Below are positions 16,244 to 25,700 of a DNA stretch of 64,000 nt, piece by piece. The notes beneath the pieces are model-generated. The model had not been told where the DNA came from and searched no databases. It saw only the letters and a list, made by a program, of their open reading frames with translations. Made by a program: the position numbers and the translations under genes. Source of the stretch: Nonomuraea jiangxiensis (lineage in GTDB: Bacteria > Actinomycetota > Actinomycetes > Streptosporangiales > Streptosporangiaceae). Numbering within the stretch: position 1 is the stretch's first letter; every line of letters begins with the position of its first letter. The DNA is taken from positions 1 through 64,000 of the forward strand of contig NZ_FNDJ01000026.1 of the NCBI RefSeq assembly GCF_900099965.1, given 5' to 3'.

Positions 16244-17185
16244 ATGCGCGTGTTGGTCACCGGCGGCGCCGGGTTCATCGGCTCGAATCTCGTCGATCGC
16301 CTGCTGGCGGACGGCCACGAGGTCGACGTGGTGGACGACCTCTCCACAGGGAGCAGGGAAAATCTGGAGCAGGCCGCGGAAAGCGACCGGTTCCGGCTGC
16401 ACGCGTTCGACATCCTTGATCCCGCGCTGGTCGGCCTCTTCGCGGAGCGGCAGCCGGAGGTCGTCTGCCACCTGGCCGCGCAGATCAGCGTGCGCAGGAG
16501 CGTCGGCGACCCGGCGCACGACGCCAGGATCAACGTCGAGGGCACCGCGGCCGTGCTGGCCGCCGCCCGGGCGGGGCACACGCGCAAGGTGGTGTTCGCC
16601 TCCTCCGTGGCCGTCTACGGCCGGCCGCCGACCATCCCGGTGCCGGGCGACGCCGTGCCCGACCCGCGCTCGCCCTATGCCGCCTCCAAACTGAGCGGCG
16701 AGATCTACCTCGCCACGTTCCGAGCCCTGTACGGCATCGAATACACCACGCTGGTGCTCTCCAACGTCTACGGCCCGCGGCAGTCGCCCGAGGGCGAGGC
16801 CGGAGTGGTGGCGATCTTCGCCGACGCCCTGCTCAACGGCACGCCCACGGTCCTCTACGGCGACGGCACGCAGACCCGCGACTACGTCTACGTCGACGAC
16901 GTCGTGGACGGCTTCGTACGGGCGTGCGGCGGCCGGGGCAACGGGCGCCGGTTCAACCTCGGCACCGGCATCCAGACCGCCGACCGCCGGCTGCACTCGC
17001 TCATCTCCGACGCCGCGGGCGCCCAGGACAAGCCCGGGTTCGCGCAGCCTCGTGTGGGTGACCTGCCGGCGATGGCGGTCGACCCGGTGCCCGCCCACGA
17101 CGGGCTCGGCTGGGAGCCGCGCACCGACCTGCCCACCGGCGTGAAGAAGACCGTCGAATGGACCAGGAGCCATCGCGTCAGGTAG
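16244..17185 (+). CDS. NAD-dependent nucleotide-sugar epimerase/dehydratase (GalE-like)
   Basis: The 313-residue extended short-chain dehydrogenase has the NAD motif GGAGFIGSN (7-15), the catalytic YAASK (Tyr145, Lys149) and Ser120/Ser121. The N-terminal half resembles UDP-glucose 4-epimerases, with NVYGPRQSP and DGTQTRDYVYVDDV. It starts 10 nt after rsrA, so it is probably in the same transcript. The actual sugar nucleotide is not determinable. The 200 nt after it (17186-17385) contain no supported gene. Confidence 0.88.
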   Translation: MRVLVTGGAGFIGSNLVDRLLADGHEVDVVDDLSTGSRENLEQAAESDRFRLHAFDILDPALVGLFAERQPEVVCHLAAQISVRRSVGDPAHDARINVEGTAAVLAAARAGHTRKVVFASSVAVYGRPPTIPVPGDAVPDPRSPYAASKLSGEIYLATFRALYGIEYTTLVLSNVYGPRQSPEGEAGVVAIFADALLNGTPTVLYGDGTQTRDYVYVDDVVDGFVRACGGRGNGRRFNLGTGIQTADRRLHSLISDAAGAQDKPGFAQPRVGDLPAMAVDPVPAHDGLGWEPRTDLPTGVKKTVEWTRSHRVR

Positions 17186-17385
17186 TTGCTTGATTACGCT
17201 TTGCTTGCGATTTCCCGCTCGGCCCATATGGCCACCTCGTCTTCTGTAGCGTGAACCCCAGAAGTCGACATGGAGGCATGTGGATGTTCATGGTTACGGT
17301 CGCCCGGCTGCTCGCCGCCATCGCACCTATCGGCGGAGCGGGTCCCCGCGGGGTGTCCTGGATCTGAACACCGTAGGGGGCCGCA

Positions 17386-18741
17386 ATGCGTGATCTGCCG
17401 TGGCCTGCAAGGGTCTATCTGGTCGCCGTCATCGGGGTGGCGGCCGCGCTCATCGTCCGTAACGTGATCACTTCCGGCGCTCCGGTGGCGCCGGAGGATC
17501 TTGACGTGCTGCTGGTGCTGGCCCTGCTGTTCCTGGTGTGCGAGTCGATGCCGACGCTGCTCAACGTGGAGCAGTTCGCGGTGTCGGTGAGTTTCTCCGC
17601 CTCGCTGGCGGCCGTGGTGCTGATCGGTCCCGACGGCGCGGCGCTGGTGGGGCTCACCGCGGTCCTGAGCGTGCGGCCGGGGCTGCCGCTCATCAAGCGG
17701 CTGTTCAACGGCGCCCAGTTCGCCATCTGCGGCTACGCGGCCGGCTGGGTCTACCAGGCGCTCGACGGCGCGGTCGGCGTGCCGCAGGTCAACGCCTTCG
17801 ATGACCTCATCGGCCCTTACGCCGCGGCCACCGGCGTCTTCGTGCCGCTCAACATCGTGGTCACGCTGACCATGATCGCGCTGGCCACCGGGGTCAGGGC
17901 GACCGACGTGCCGCTGCGCGGGATGGTGCAGTTCCTGCTGTCCTACCTCGGCTACGGCACCTTCGGGCTGCTGGTGGCCGGGCTGTGGGCGACCGTGCAG
18001 TCGATCTCGGCCGTGCTGGTGCTGCTGCCGCTGTTCGTGGCGCGGTGGGCGTTCGGCCACTATCACGCGCAGCAGCGCTCCTACGACGCCACCATCGCCG
18101 CGCTCTGCCAGGCCGTGGAGACCAAGGACTACTACACCAGGGGCCACTGCACGCGCGTCTCCCTCGCCTCCTCCATGATCGCCCAGGAGATCGGCATGGG
18201 CCTGGAGCGGGTGCGCGCCATCCGCTACGCGGGCATGCTGCACGACGTGGGCAAGCTCGGCGTGCCGACCAAGGTGCTGCAGAAGAACGGGCCGCTCACC
18301 GAGGAGGAGTTCGCCGCGATCCAGCTCCACCCGATGCGCGGCCTGGAGATCGTGCGCGGCATCGGCTTCCTCGACGAGGCGTACGCCGGGATCATGCACC
18401 ACCACGAGCGCCACGACGGCACCGGCTACCCGATGGGGCTCGCCGGTGACGAGATCCCCGAGTTCGCCAAGGTCATCGCCGTGGCAGACGCGTTCGACTC
18501 GATGACCTCCGACCGCTCCTACCGTGGTGCCAGGCCCGTCGGCGAGGCGGTCGACGAGCTGCGCAAGAGCGCCGGCACCCACTTCGACCCGGTCATGGTG
18601 GCCGCCTTCGTCCGGGCTCTCGAACGCGAGCCGTGGCAGCCCCCGCGCCGCGTCGACCCGCCGCCGCCGGACGCGGCCGAGACGTCGATCAAGGACCACG
18701 ACGACCCGACGATGCCCATCCAGGTCGTGAGCGGGCCATGA
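17386..18741 (+). CDS. Membrane-anchored HD-GYP phosphodiesterase-like protein
   Basis: The 451-residue protein has an N-terminal membrane region with about six hydrophobic segments (about residues 10-220) and a C-terminal HD-GYP domain. The metal-binding motifs are intact: HDVGK (286-290), HHHERHDGTGYP (338-349) and DAFDSMTSD. Such domains usually hydrolyse cyclic di-nucleotides. Activity and ligand are inferred. The ATG at 17386 follows an AGGGGG ribosome site. The next gene, a paralogue, overlaps by 4 nt. Confidence 0.9.
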   Translation: MRDLPWPARVYLVAVIGVAAALIVRNVITSGAPVAPEDLDVLLVLALLFLVCESMPTLLNVEQFAVSVSFSASLAAVVLIGPDGAALVGLTAVLSVRPGLPLIKRLFNGAQFAICGYAAGWVYQALDGAVGVPQVNAFDDLIGPYAAATGVFVPLNIVVTLTMIALATGVRATDVPLRGMVQFLLSYLGYGTFGLLVAGLWATVQSISAVLVLLPLFVARWAFGHYHAQQRSYDATIAALCQAVETKDYYTRGHCTRVSLASSMIAQEIGMGLERVRAIRYAGMLHDVGKLGVPTKVLQKNGPLTEEEFAAIQLHPMRGLEIVRGIGFLDEAYAGIMHHHERHDGTGYPMGLAGDEIPEFAKVIAVADAFDSMTSDRSYRGARPVGEAVDELRKSAGTHFDPVMVAAFVRALEREPWQPPRRVDPPPPDAAETSIKDHDDPTMPIQVVSGP

Positions 18742-20030
18742 TCACCACAGAGCGCCCCAGGCGTACCGAACGCTCGCTCAACACGGTCCTGCGCCGGCTC
18801 GACTCCGGGCAGTTGCTGCTCATCTGCGTGGCCGGGCTGGTCGCCGTGGCGGGGATCGCGCACACGGCCTCCGTCGGGCTCGACCGTCCGGAGATCGCGG
18901 TCGGGTTCGGGGCGCTCATCGCGATCGGCGAGCTGGCCAGGCTGACCATGCCGGGCAACAGGGAGGTCGCGCCCATCGGCGCCGCCGCCGCGCTCGGCTA
19001 CACGCTGCTGCTCGACCTCAGCCAGAACCAGTTGCACCACTCCGCGCTGCAGGTCGTGGCCGTGATCGCGGTCGGAATGCTCGCGGGGGCCCTCCCGCAC
19101 CTGGCCGTGGGCCGGCCGCCGCGCCTGGAGGCGATGGCCCGGCGGCTGCTCACCGGCGCGTTGCTGGCCTTCGCCTTCCGGCCGCTGGCCGATCCGCTCT
19201 ACAAGCTCACCACGCCGCCGACCAGCACCTGGTGGCCCGCGCTCGCGGTGATGGTCACGCTGATCGCGATCGCCTTGATGATCGACGTGCTGATCGCCGC
19301 GCTGCTGCGGGCCGAGCAGGTACGCACCGCGTTCAGGGTGGCGGTGCGCGACGAGATCAACATGGCGTTCCCGCTGGGTGCCGCCGTGGCCTCGTCGGGG
19401 GTGCTGCTCGCGCTGGCCACGCACAGCATGGACCTGGTCGCGCTGCTGGTGTTCGCCGCGCCGCTGCTCGTCACGCAGGTGGCCTTCCGGAAATACGCCG
19501 GGATCCGCGCCACCTACCTGCAGACCGTACGCGCCCTGTCGCGGGTCACGGAGGTCGGCGGCTACGTCGAGCCCGGCCACTCGCGCCGGGTGAGCCGTCT
19601 GGCCGTGGCCATCGGCAGGGAGCTGGGCATGGCCGAGCCCGAGCTGCTGGAGCTCGAATACGCCGCGCTGATGCACGACATCGGCCAGCTCTCGCTGCGC
19701 GACCCGATCCCCGGCGGCGCGACCGTGCTCACCGAGCCCGACCAGGCCCGGCGCATCGCCGAGCTGGGCGCCGAGGTGATCAGGCAGACGGGGGTGCTGG
19801 ACCGGGTGGCCGAGGTGGTCAGGCGGCAGTGCGACCCGATCACCGACGATCCGCCGCTGTCGAGCCGCATCATCAAGGTCGCCAACGCCTACGACGACCT
19901 GGTGGGGCCGTCGACCGACCGCGACCGGGCCGGGGCCGCGCTGGAGCGGGTCCGGCTGTCCGGCGGTGGCGCGTACGATCCGCATGCGATCGAGGCGCTC
20001 GCCCGCGTGGTGGACCGCGGGCGCGTCTGA
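18738..20030 (+). CDS. Membrane HD-domain protein with degenerate HD-GYP motif
   Basis: This 430-residue paralogue of the preceding gene has the same plan of a multi-pass membrane half (about 24-250) and an HD domain. HDIGQ (313-317) and an upstream His (EPGHSRR) are present. The segment that should hold the two further His and the GYP triplet reads VRRQCDPITDDPPLSSRI, so it probably cannot bind the normal metal centre. It may act as a regulatory partner of the intact enzyme. The ATGA overlap at 18738 fixes the start and implies equal expression. Confidence 0.82.
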   Translation: MITTERPRRTERSLNTVLRRLDSGQLLLICVAGLVAVAGIAHTASVGLDRPEIAVGFGALIAIGELARLTMPGNREVAPIGAAAALGYTLLLDLSQNQLHHSALQVVAVIAVGMLAGALPHLAVGRPPRLEAMARRLLTGALLAFAFRPLADPLYKLTTPPTSTWWPALAVMVTLIAIALMIDVLIAALLRAEQVRTAFRVAVRDEINMAFPLGAAVASSGVLLALATHSMDLVALLVFAAPLLVTQVAFRKYAGIRATYLQTVRALSRVTEVGGYVEPGHSRRVSRLAVAIGRELGMAEPELLELEYAALMHDIGQLSLRDPIPGGATVLTEPDQARRIAELGAEVIRQTGVLDRVAEVVRRQCDPITDDPPLSSRIIKVANAYDDLVGPSTDRDRAGAALERVRLSGGGAYDPHAIEALARVVDRGRV

Positions 20031-20126
20031 GCCGGCCGGTTACGGGCCCCCGGGTGCGACCCGACGTTGCGCGGAGCCCACGCGCCGGATGAGGATGTGG
20101 GGACACGGGAAGAGGGGAGCCCTCCG

Positions 20127-20339
20127 GTGGCCGAGGTACGCGCGGAGATGGTGGCGAACGTGGGGAAGGTCGTCGTCAGCGAGGGCGACACCGTCTCCGA
20201 CGGCGACACGCTGGTCATCCTTGAGTCGATGAAGATGGAGATCCCGGTCATCGTCGAGGGGGACGGCGTGGTTTCGCAGCTCAAGGTGGCCGAGGGCGAC
20301 GTGATCCAGGAAGGCGACGTGATCGCCGTCATCGAGTGA
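20127..20339 (+). CDS. Biotin/lipoyl-binding carrier protein (single domain)
   Basis: The 70-residue protein is a stand-alone biotinyl/lipoyl domain with the attachment motif ESMKMEIP. It resembles TB7.3 (Rv3221c) of M. tuberculosis, whose gene also lies beside the SigR-type sigma genes. The carboxylase partner, if any, is unknown. The GTG at 20127 is chosen because an AGGGGAG ribosome site (20113-20119) precedes it. Confidence 0.9.
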   Translation: MAEVRAEMVANVGKVVVSEGDTVSDGDTLVILESMKMEIPVIVEGDGVVSQLKVAEGDVIQEGDVIAVIE

Positions 20340-20380
20340 CCGGACGTCGTCGAGCCGTCAGGCCTTTCGCCGAGTGAGTG

Positions 20381-20761
20381 TCAGCGGGCGGCGCGGGCGA
20401 GGAACGCGGCACGGTCGACCACCATCCGCTCGATGATGCCCTGACCCACGACGGTGCGCCTGTCATGGGCCTCGAAGGCGAAGATCAGCCGCCGGCCGTC
20501 CACCTCGATCAGCTCCACGCCGACCTGGACGTGCGTGCCCAGCGGGCTGGCGGCCAGGTGATCGAGCTCGACCCGGGTGCCGACGGAGGTCTGGCCGGGC
20601 TGGAGGTGCTTCTCGACGGCCCGGACGCAGGCGGCCTCGGCCAGCGCGACCAACCGCGGCGTGGCGAGCACGGGAACGTCTCCGCTGCCGACCTTCTTCG
20701 CGGTGTCCTCCATTTCGACCATGATGAGCAACTGGGCGCGGAGCCCCGGAACGAGCGTCAT
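20381..20761 (-). CDS. Hotdog thioesterase of the fluoroacetyl-CoA thioesterase-like family
   Basis: The 126-residue protein has a hotdog fold with Thr34 (VLATP), Glu42 (ALAEA) and His68 (ELDHLAAS). The spacing of 8 and 26 residues is identical to the Thr42-Glu50-His76 triad of FlK. The segment VGSGDVPVLATPRLVALAEA is the family hallmark. Activity on an acyl-CoA is likely, but fluoroacetyl-CoA is not implied. The start at 20761 matches family length; the frame is open to 20866. Confidence 0.82.
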   Translation of the reverse strand: MTLVPGLRAQLLIMVEMEDTAKKVGSGDVPVLATPRLVALAEAACVRAVEKHLQPGQTSVGTRVELDHLAASPLGTHVQVGVELIEVDGRRLIFAFEAHDRRTVVGQGIIERMVVDRAAFLARAAR

Positions 20762-20996
20762 GAGGCTCAGCCTACTAACGGCAGGCTGAGTTCCTGGAAA
20801 CGCGGACAAGTAGTGGAGGAAGGCCCCAGGATAGGGTGTATACGGCTTGAGGCTTTTGAGTGGCATGTGAGACTAGTGAGTCGTACACTCTCTGGGTTCC
20901 GTGACCACTGTGTTACCTCACCGCGACAAAAGTTCGCTTTGTTGGAGAATCGCGGGGTGGGAGAGCTTATCGAGACAGGGGGGTAACGGGGGAGTC

Positions 20997-22574
20997 ATGG
21001 TGGCCCAAGGGACGACGCTGGCGGGGCGGTATCGGCTGGATACCCGCATCGGCGCCGGTGGCATGGGTGAGGTGTGGCGCGGCGAGGACATCGTGCTGGC
21101 GCGCACTGTCGCCGTCAAAGTGCTGCTTCCCGGCCGTATGGAGGACCCCGGGTTCGTCGCTCGCTTTCAGGCGGAAGCCAGGGCGATGGCCACGATCAAC
21201 CACTCCGGCGTCGTTGACGTCTACGACTACGGAGTGAGCGGCGACACCGTCTATTTGGTGATGAAGTTCGTGGACGGCGAGCCGCTCGACCGGCTGCTGG
21301 CCCGGCTCGGCAGGATCCCGCCGCAGGCCGCCATGGAGCTGATCGCCCAGGCCGCGTCGGCGCTGCAGGCCGTGCACGATCGGGGGATCGTGCACCGCGA
21401 CGTCAAGCCGGGCAACCTGCTGGTGCAGCGCGACGGCACGCTGGTGCTGACCGACTTCGGCATCGCGCGCTCCGACATCGCCAGCCGGCTCACCGACGCC
21501 GGCATGGTGCTCGGCACCGCCGCCTACTGCGCGCCCGAGCAGGCCGAGGGCGCTCCCGTCACGCCCGCGGTGGACATCTACGCGCTCGGCGTGGTCGCGT
21601 ACGAGTGTCTGGTGGGGCAGCGGCCCTTCGACGGCGACAGCGCGGTCACGATCGCGCTCAAGCACATCCGGGAGGCGCCGCCGCCGCTGCCCGTCGAGAT
21701 CCCGCAGCCGGTCCGCACGCTGGTGGACATCGCGCTGTCGAAGGACCCGGCGCGGCGATACCCGACGGCCAAGGCCATGAGCGAGGCGGCCAGGGCCATC
21801 GCCACCGGCCAGGAGCTGCCCGCCCCCCAGATGATGCCCACCACCGGGGCCACGATGGCGCCGCCGCCGGCGGCGTACCAGACGGGGGTGCAGCCGGCCC
21901 GCCCCGCGGAGACGACCACGGCGATGGCCGACCGGCGTGCCGGCGGGCGGCGCGGCACCAAGGCGCCACGCAGGACCGGGCTGATCGCGGGCATCGCCGC
22001 GGTGGTGGTGCTCGGTGTGGGCGCCGGGGCCGTCGCGCTGACAGGTATGGGGGCACCCGTCGGCTCGCAGGACCCGGATACGGGGGCGACCACCTCGAAG
22101 GTGACGAACGTGCCGTCGCGGCCCAAGACCTCCAAGCCCGTCAGGCCGCGCACGTCCGAGCCCACGCCGACGGAACGCGAGGAGCAGCCGACCGTCAAGC
22201 CGCCGGTGCGCCCCTCTGAGACCGAGAAGGAAGAGGAGCCGACCAAGACGCCCTCCTCGACGCCGACGGTCACCAAGACGCCCACCAACTCACCCTCGCC
22301 GACCGTCAAGAAGGTGCAGGTGCCCAAGGTGGTCGGGATGCGGTTCCTGGTCGGCCAGGACAAGATCGCGGCGGCCGGGCTCCAGCCGGAGCTCGTCGAC
22401 CAGACCAACACCAGCAACGGCCCTTCCTGCGGCACGATCCAGGAGACGGTGCCCGCCGGCGGGAAGTGGGTCGAGAAGGGCGAGACGGTCAAGCTGGTCG
22501 TCACCGACGGCCCCTGCCAGTCGGACCCGCCGCCGACGGACGAGCCGACCCCGACCGTCTCGCCCCGGCAGTAG
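20997..22574 (+). CDS. Membrane Ser/Thr protein kinase with one PASTA domain
   Basis: The 525-residue protein has a PknB-type kinase domain (residues 10-270: GAGGMGEVW, Lys41, HRDVKPGN at 133-140, DFGIARS), a basic linker, one membrane span (about 329-350), a Thr/Pro/Glu-rich extracellular stalk and a single PASTA domain (about 440-504). The extracellular part contains Cys479 and Cys507, a possible disulfide. PASTA domains bind peptidoglycan or muropeptides. The start ATG follows GGGGGAG closely; the GTG one codon later is an alternative. Its stop lies one base from the stop of the convergent ThDP gene. Confidence 0.92.
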   Translation: MVAQGTTLAGRYRLDTRIGAGGMGEVWRGEDIVLARTVAVKVLLPGRMEDPGFVARFQAEARAMATINHSGVVDVYDYGVSGDTVYLVMKFVDGEPLDRLLARLGRIPPQAAMELIAQAASALQAVHDRGIVHRDVKPGNLLVQRDGTLVLTDFGIARSDIASRLTDAGMVLGTAAYCAPEQAEGAPVTPAVDIYALGVVAYECLVGQRPFDGDSAVTIALKHIREAPPPLPVEIPQPVRTLVDIALSKDPARRYPTAKAMSEAARAIATGQELPAPQMMPTTGATMAPPPAAYQTGVQPARPAETTTAMADRRAGGRRGTKAPRRTGLIAGIAAVVVLGVGAGAVALTGMGAPVGSQDPDTGATTSKVTNVPSRPKTSKPVRPRTSEPTPTEREEQPTVKPPVRPSETEKEEEPTKTPSSTPTVTKTPTNSPSPTVKKVQVPKVVGMRFLVGQDKIAAAGLQPELVDQTNTSNGPSCGTIQETVPAGGKWVEKGETVKLVVTDGPCQSDPPPTDEPTPTVSPRQ

Positions 22575-22575
22575 A

Positions 22576-24222
22576 TCAGACCCCCGTCGTGTTGCGGGGG
22601 TAGGCGATCTGCGGGTCGGTGGCGATGTTCACCATGTACGGGATGCCGGAGTCGAAGGCCCTGCGCAGCGCGGGGCCGATCTCCGACGGCTTGGTGACCA
22701 GCTCGCCGCCGCCGCCCAGCGCGGTCACGACCTGGTCGTAGCGGCACTGCGGTTGCAGCTCCGCCGCCACGTCGTAGCCGTACAGGAGTTGCATGGGGTG
22801 CTTCTCCAGGCCCCAGATGCCGTTGTTGCCGCAGATCATGACGACCGGGAGCCGGTGGCGTACGAGGGTGTCGACGTCCATCAGCGAGAACCCGGCCGCG
22901 CCGTCGCCGAGCAGCAGCACCACCTGGGAGGAGGGCCGGGCCAGGCGGGCGGCCACGGAGTAGCCCAGGCCGGTGCCGAGGCAGCCGTACGGGCCCGGGT
23001 CGAGCCAGTTGCCCGGCTGCTTGGGCTCGACGTATTTGCCCGCGTAGGAGACGAAGTCGCCGCCGTCGCCGATCACCACGGCGTCGTCGGCCAGCAGCTT
23101 GCCGAGCTCGCCGTAGATGCGCATGGGGTGGATCGGGTCGGAGTCCGCGGCCAGCAGCTCGGCGTCGCCCGCGATGGCCGCCGCGGCCGTCTCGTGGAGC
23201 TTCGACACCCACGTGCCGTACCTGTCCGGCTTGACTCCCGCCTCCCCGCAGGCCGCGCCGAGGCCCCAGAACACCACCGACAGGTCGCCCGCCGCCGAGG
23301 CGGCCGGCTGCATGTGCGTGGCGAGCTGTGACGGCGCGTCGGCGATGTGCACCACCCGGGCCAGCGGCGCGCCCTCCTTGCCGCCGAACCAGCCGTAGTT
23401 GAGCCGGAAGTCCAGCGGCGTGCCCACCACGATCACCAGGTCGGCCTGGGAGAGGGCGAGGCCGCGGGCGCGGGTGACGAGCAGCTCGTGCCCCGACGGC
23501 AGGATGCCGCGGCCCTGGCCGTTGGGGATGACCGGCAACCGCCACGTCTCCGCGAAGTCGCGGGCGGCCTCCTCGGCCCGGTCCATCCACACGTCGGATC
23601 CGTAGACCAGCACCGGCCGCTCGGCCTCGGCCAGCAGCCGCGCGATGCCGGCCAGGGCCTCGGGGTCGGGCTCCAGCGGCGAGGGCGTCTGCGAATGCAC
23701 GTCGTGCGACGGCGAGGGGGCGAACAGGTGGTCCATGTAGAAGTCGAGGAAGACCGGGCCGCGGTGCGGCGCGATGGCCGTGCGGAAGGCCATCTCCACG
23801 TCCTGCCCGATCGACTCGGCTCCGGTGGCGGTGAAGGCCAGCTTGGTGATCGGCTCGAGCAGCGGCGGATGGTCCAGCTCCTGCAGGGCGCCGCTGCCCC
23901 AGCGCGACTGGGGCGCCCGGCCGCCCATGACGACCACCGGCGAGCCGTTGAAGTGCGCCGTGGCCACGCCGCTGACGCCGTTGGTGATGCCCGGCCCCGC
24001 GGTCAGTACGGCCAGTCCGGGCTTCCTGGTCAGCCTCGCCGTCGCCTCGGCGGCGAAGACCGCGCTCTGCTCGTGGCGTACGTCGAGGATGCGCATGCCT
24101 TCGTGCACCGCGCCGTCGTAGAGAGGAAAGACATGCCCGCCCGACAGGGTGAACATCGTCTCGACACCATAGGCCTTGGACACGGTGACGGCGGCGTCAC
24201 CGGCGTGCTTCGCAGACTCCAT
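22576..24222 (-). CDS. Thiamine diphosphate-dependent enzyme, acetolactate synthase-like
   Basis: The 548-residue protein has the three-domain plan of the IlvB/oxalyl-CoA decarboxylase family. The catalytic Glu51 lies in RHEQSAVFAAEA, and the ThDP/Mg motif is GDGAAGFS (439-446) followed by GNNGIWG. Proteins of this branch are often annotated as acetolactate synthase, but there is no IlvN regulatory subunit nearby. The true reaction (for example 2-hydroxyacyl-CoA cleavage) is open. The gene stands alone. Confidence 0.85.
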   Translation of the reverse strand: MESAKHAGDAAVTVSKAYGVETMFTLSGGHVFPLYDGAVHEGMRILDVRHEQSAVFAAEATARLTRKPGLAVLTAGPGITNGVSGVATAHFNGSPVVVMGGRAPQSRWGSGALQELDHPPLLEPITKLAFTATGAESIGQDVEMAFRTAIAPHRGPVFLDFYMDHLFAPSPSHDVHSQTPSPLEPDPEALAGIARLLAEAERPVLVYGSDVWMDRAEEAARDFAETWRLPVIPNGQGRGILPSGHELLVTRARGLALSQADLVIVVGTPLDFRLNYGWFGGKEGAPLARVVHIADAPSQLATHMQPAASAAGDLSVVFWGLGAACGEAGVKPDRYGTWVSKLHETAAAAIAGDAELLAADSDPIHPMRIYGELGKLLADDAVVIGDGGDFVSYAGKYVEPKQPGNWLDPGPYGCLGTGLGYSVAARLARPSSQVVLLLGDGAAGFSLMDVDTLVRHRLPVVMICGNNGIWGLEKHPMQLLYGYDVAAELQPQCRYDQVVTALGGGGELVTKPSEIGPALRRAFDSGIPYMVNIATDPQIAYPRNTTGV

Positions 24223-24261
24223 GCCGGGAACTTACCAACCGGTCACAAGAGTAAACAGATT

Positions 24262-25047
24262 TCAAGGGCGGTGTACCACCGTCACCGTGACGACGCCTGT
24301 GGGGGCCGTGGCGGTGATCTGCCGGGGCGACCGGTCGTCCCTGTGGACGTTCATGATGCTGTCGGCCGCCCGCACCGTCAGGCCGTAGGGGAGGTCGGGC
24401 ACGGTCAGGCCGACGTTGCCCGATGTCCTGACCACGGCCCTGACCTTCGTCGGCGGCTCGCGGAAGCGCAGGTGCACGTCTCCCGAGCCGACCTCCACGT
24501 CGGCCTCCTCGCCGTTGAGGCGGTCGGCGATGACGTTGCCCGTGCCGGTTCTGACCCAGACGGAGCCGGCGACGTCGTGGATGTTGACGTCGCCGGAGAG
24601 CGAGGTCAGGCGCAGGCCGCCGAAGAGGCGGTTGACGTTGAGCGCGCCGGAGGCCGTGCCGGCCTCGACGCGGGTCTCCGGCGGCACGAACAGCGAGTAG
24701 TCGGCCACGCAGAGCGGGCCGTCCGGCTGGTCGGAGTTGTGGCACTCCGCGTCGAGCCGCAGGGTCCCGCTGTGCTCCTCCCAGGTCTCCGTGACCGTCG
24801 GCCGGTCCGCCGACCAGCGCAGTTCCCGGAAGACCAGCAGCTCACCGGCCTCGCCGGGCTCGATGGACACGTTGACGTGGCCCTTGCCGACCTGGATCCG
24901 CACGTCGTCCCGGGCGAAGGGGATGGCCCGCGACTGCCGGGTCACCGGCGGCTCCGCGTGGGCGAACAGGCCCCAGAGCAGGGCCGTGGACGTCATGAGC
25001 GCGATCAGCGTCGCCACGGCGCCGGAGGCCAGCCAGGCCGCCCTCAT
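24262..25047 (-). CDS. Membrane-anchored DUF4097-type beta-strand repeat protein
   Basis: The 261-residue protein has one N-terminal membrane helix (about 5-28) and an extracytoplasmic region of repeated short beta-strands with Ser-Gly-x-Val rhythm (TSLSGDVNIHDVAGSVWVRT, GSGDVHLRF, TSGNVGLTV), as in adhesin-like DUF4097 domains. The function is unknown. It overlaps the response-regulator stop by 4 nt (ATGA), so it is the third gene of a histidine-kinase/regulator operon and may be its sensor partner or target. Confidence 0.82.
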   Translation of the reverse strand: MRAAWLASGAVATLIALMTSTALLWGLFAHAEPPVTRQSRAIPFARDDVRIQVGKGHVNVSIEPGEAGELLVFRELRWSADRPTVTETWEEHSGTLRLDAECHNSDQPDGPLCVADYSLFVPPETRVEAGTASGALNVNRLFGGLRLTSLSGDVNIHDVAGSVWVRTGTGNVIADRLNGEEADVEVGSGDVHLRFREPPTKVRAVVRTSGNVGLTVPDLPYGLTVRAADSIMNVHRDDRSPRQITATAPTGVVTVTVVHRP

Positions 25048-25700
25048 GGCAGGCTTCTGATCTTGAGGAACCGCAGCACCGCCAGCACCCGCCGGTGGTC
25101 GCCCTCCGCGGGGGACAGGTGGAGCTTGGCGAAGATGTTGCCGATGTGCTTGCCCACCGCCCCCTCGCTGAGCACCAGGGCCTGGCTGATACCGGCGTTG
25201 GAGCGGCCCTCCGCCATCAGCGAGAGCACCTCCTGCTCGCGCGGAGTCAGGCGTTCGAGCGGGTCGCTGTTGCCGCGCACCAGGAGCTGGGCGACCACCT
25301 CCGGGTCGAGCGCGGTGCCGCCCGAGGCCACCCGGCGCAGCGCGTCGATGAACTCGGTCACGTCCGCCACCCGATCCTTGAGCAGGTAGCCGACGCCACC
25401 GGTCGCGGCGGAGGCCAGCAGCCGGGCCGCGTAGCGCTCCTCGACGTACTGGGAGAGCACCAGGACCGCCAAGGCGGGATGCTGGCGGCGCAGCACCAGC
25501 GCCGCCCGCAGGCCCTCGTCGGTGTGCGTGGGCGGCATCCTGACGTCCGTGATGACCAGCTCGGGACGGTGCTCCTCGACCGCGCGCAGCAGCCCCTCGG
25601 CCTCGTCCACGGCCGCCACCACCTCCATGCCGGCCGCGTCCAGCAGCCTGATCAGGCCCTCGCGCAGCAGCACGGAGTCCTCGGCGAGCACTACTCGCAC
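25044..25700 (-). CDS. NarL/LuxR-family response regulator
   Basis: The 218-residue protein has a receiver with the phospho-acceptor Asp52 (VITDVRMPP), acidic residues Glu7/Asp8 and Lys in YLLKDRV, then a LuxR-type helix-turn-helix (LTPREQEVLSLMAEGRSN, GKHIGNIFAKL). It is the partner of the overlapping DesK-type kinase. Its regulon is unknown, but the downstream DUF4097 gene is a likely member. Confidence 0.93.
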   Translation of the reverse strand: MRVVLAEDSVLLREGLIRLLDAAGMEVVAAVDEAEGLLRAVEEHRPELVITDVRMPPTHTDEGLRAALVLRRQHPALAVLVLSQYVEERYAARLLASAATGGVGYLLKDRVADVTEFIDALRRVASGGTALDPEVVAQLLVRGNSDPLERLTPREQEVLSLMAEGRSNAGISQALVLSEGAVGKHIGNIFAKLHLSPAEGDHRRVLAVLRFLKIRSLP

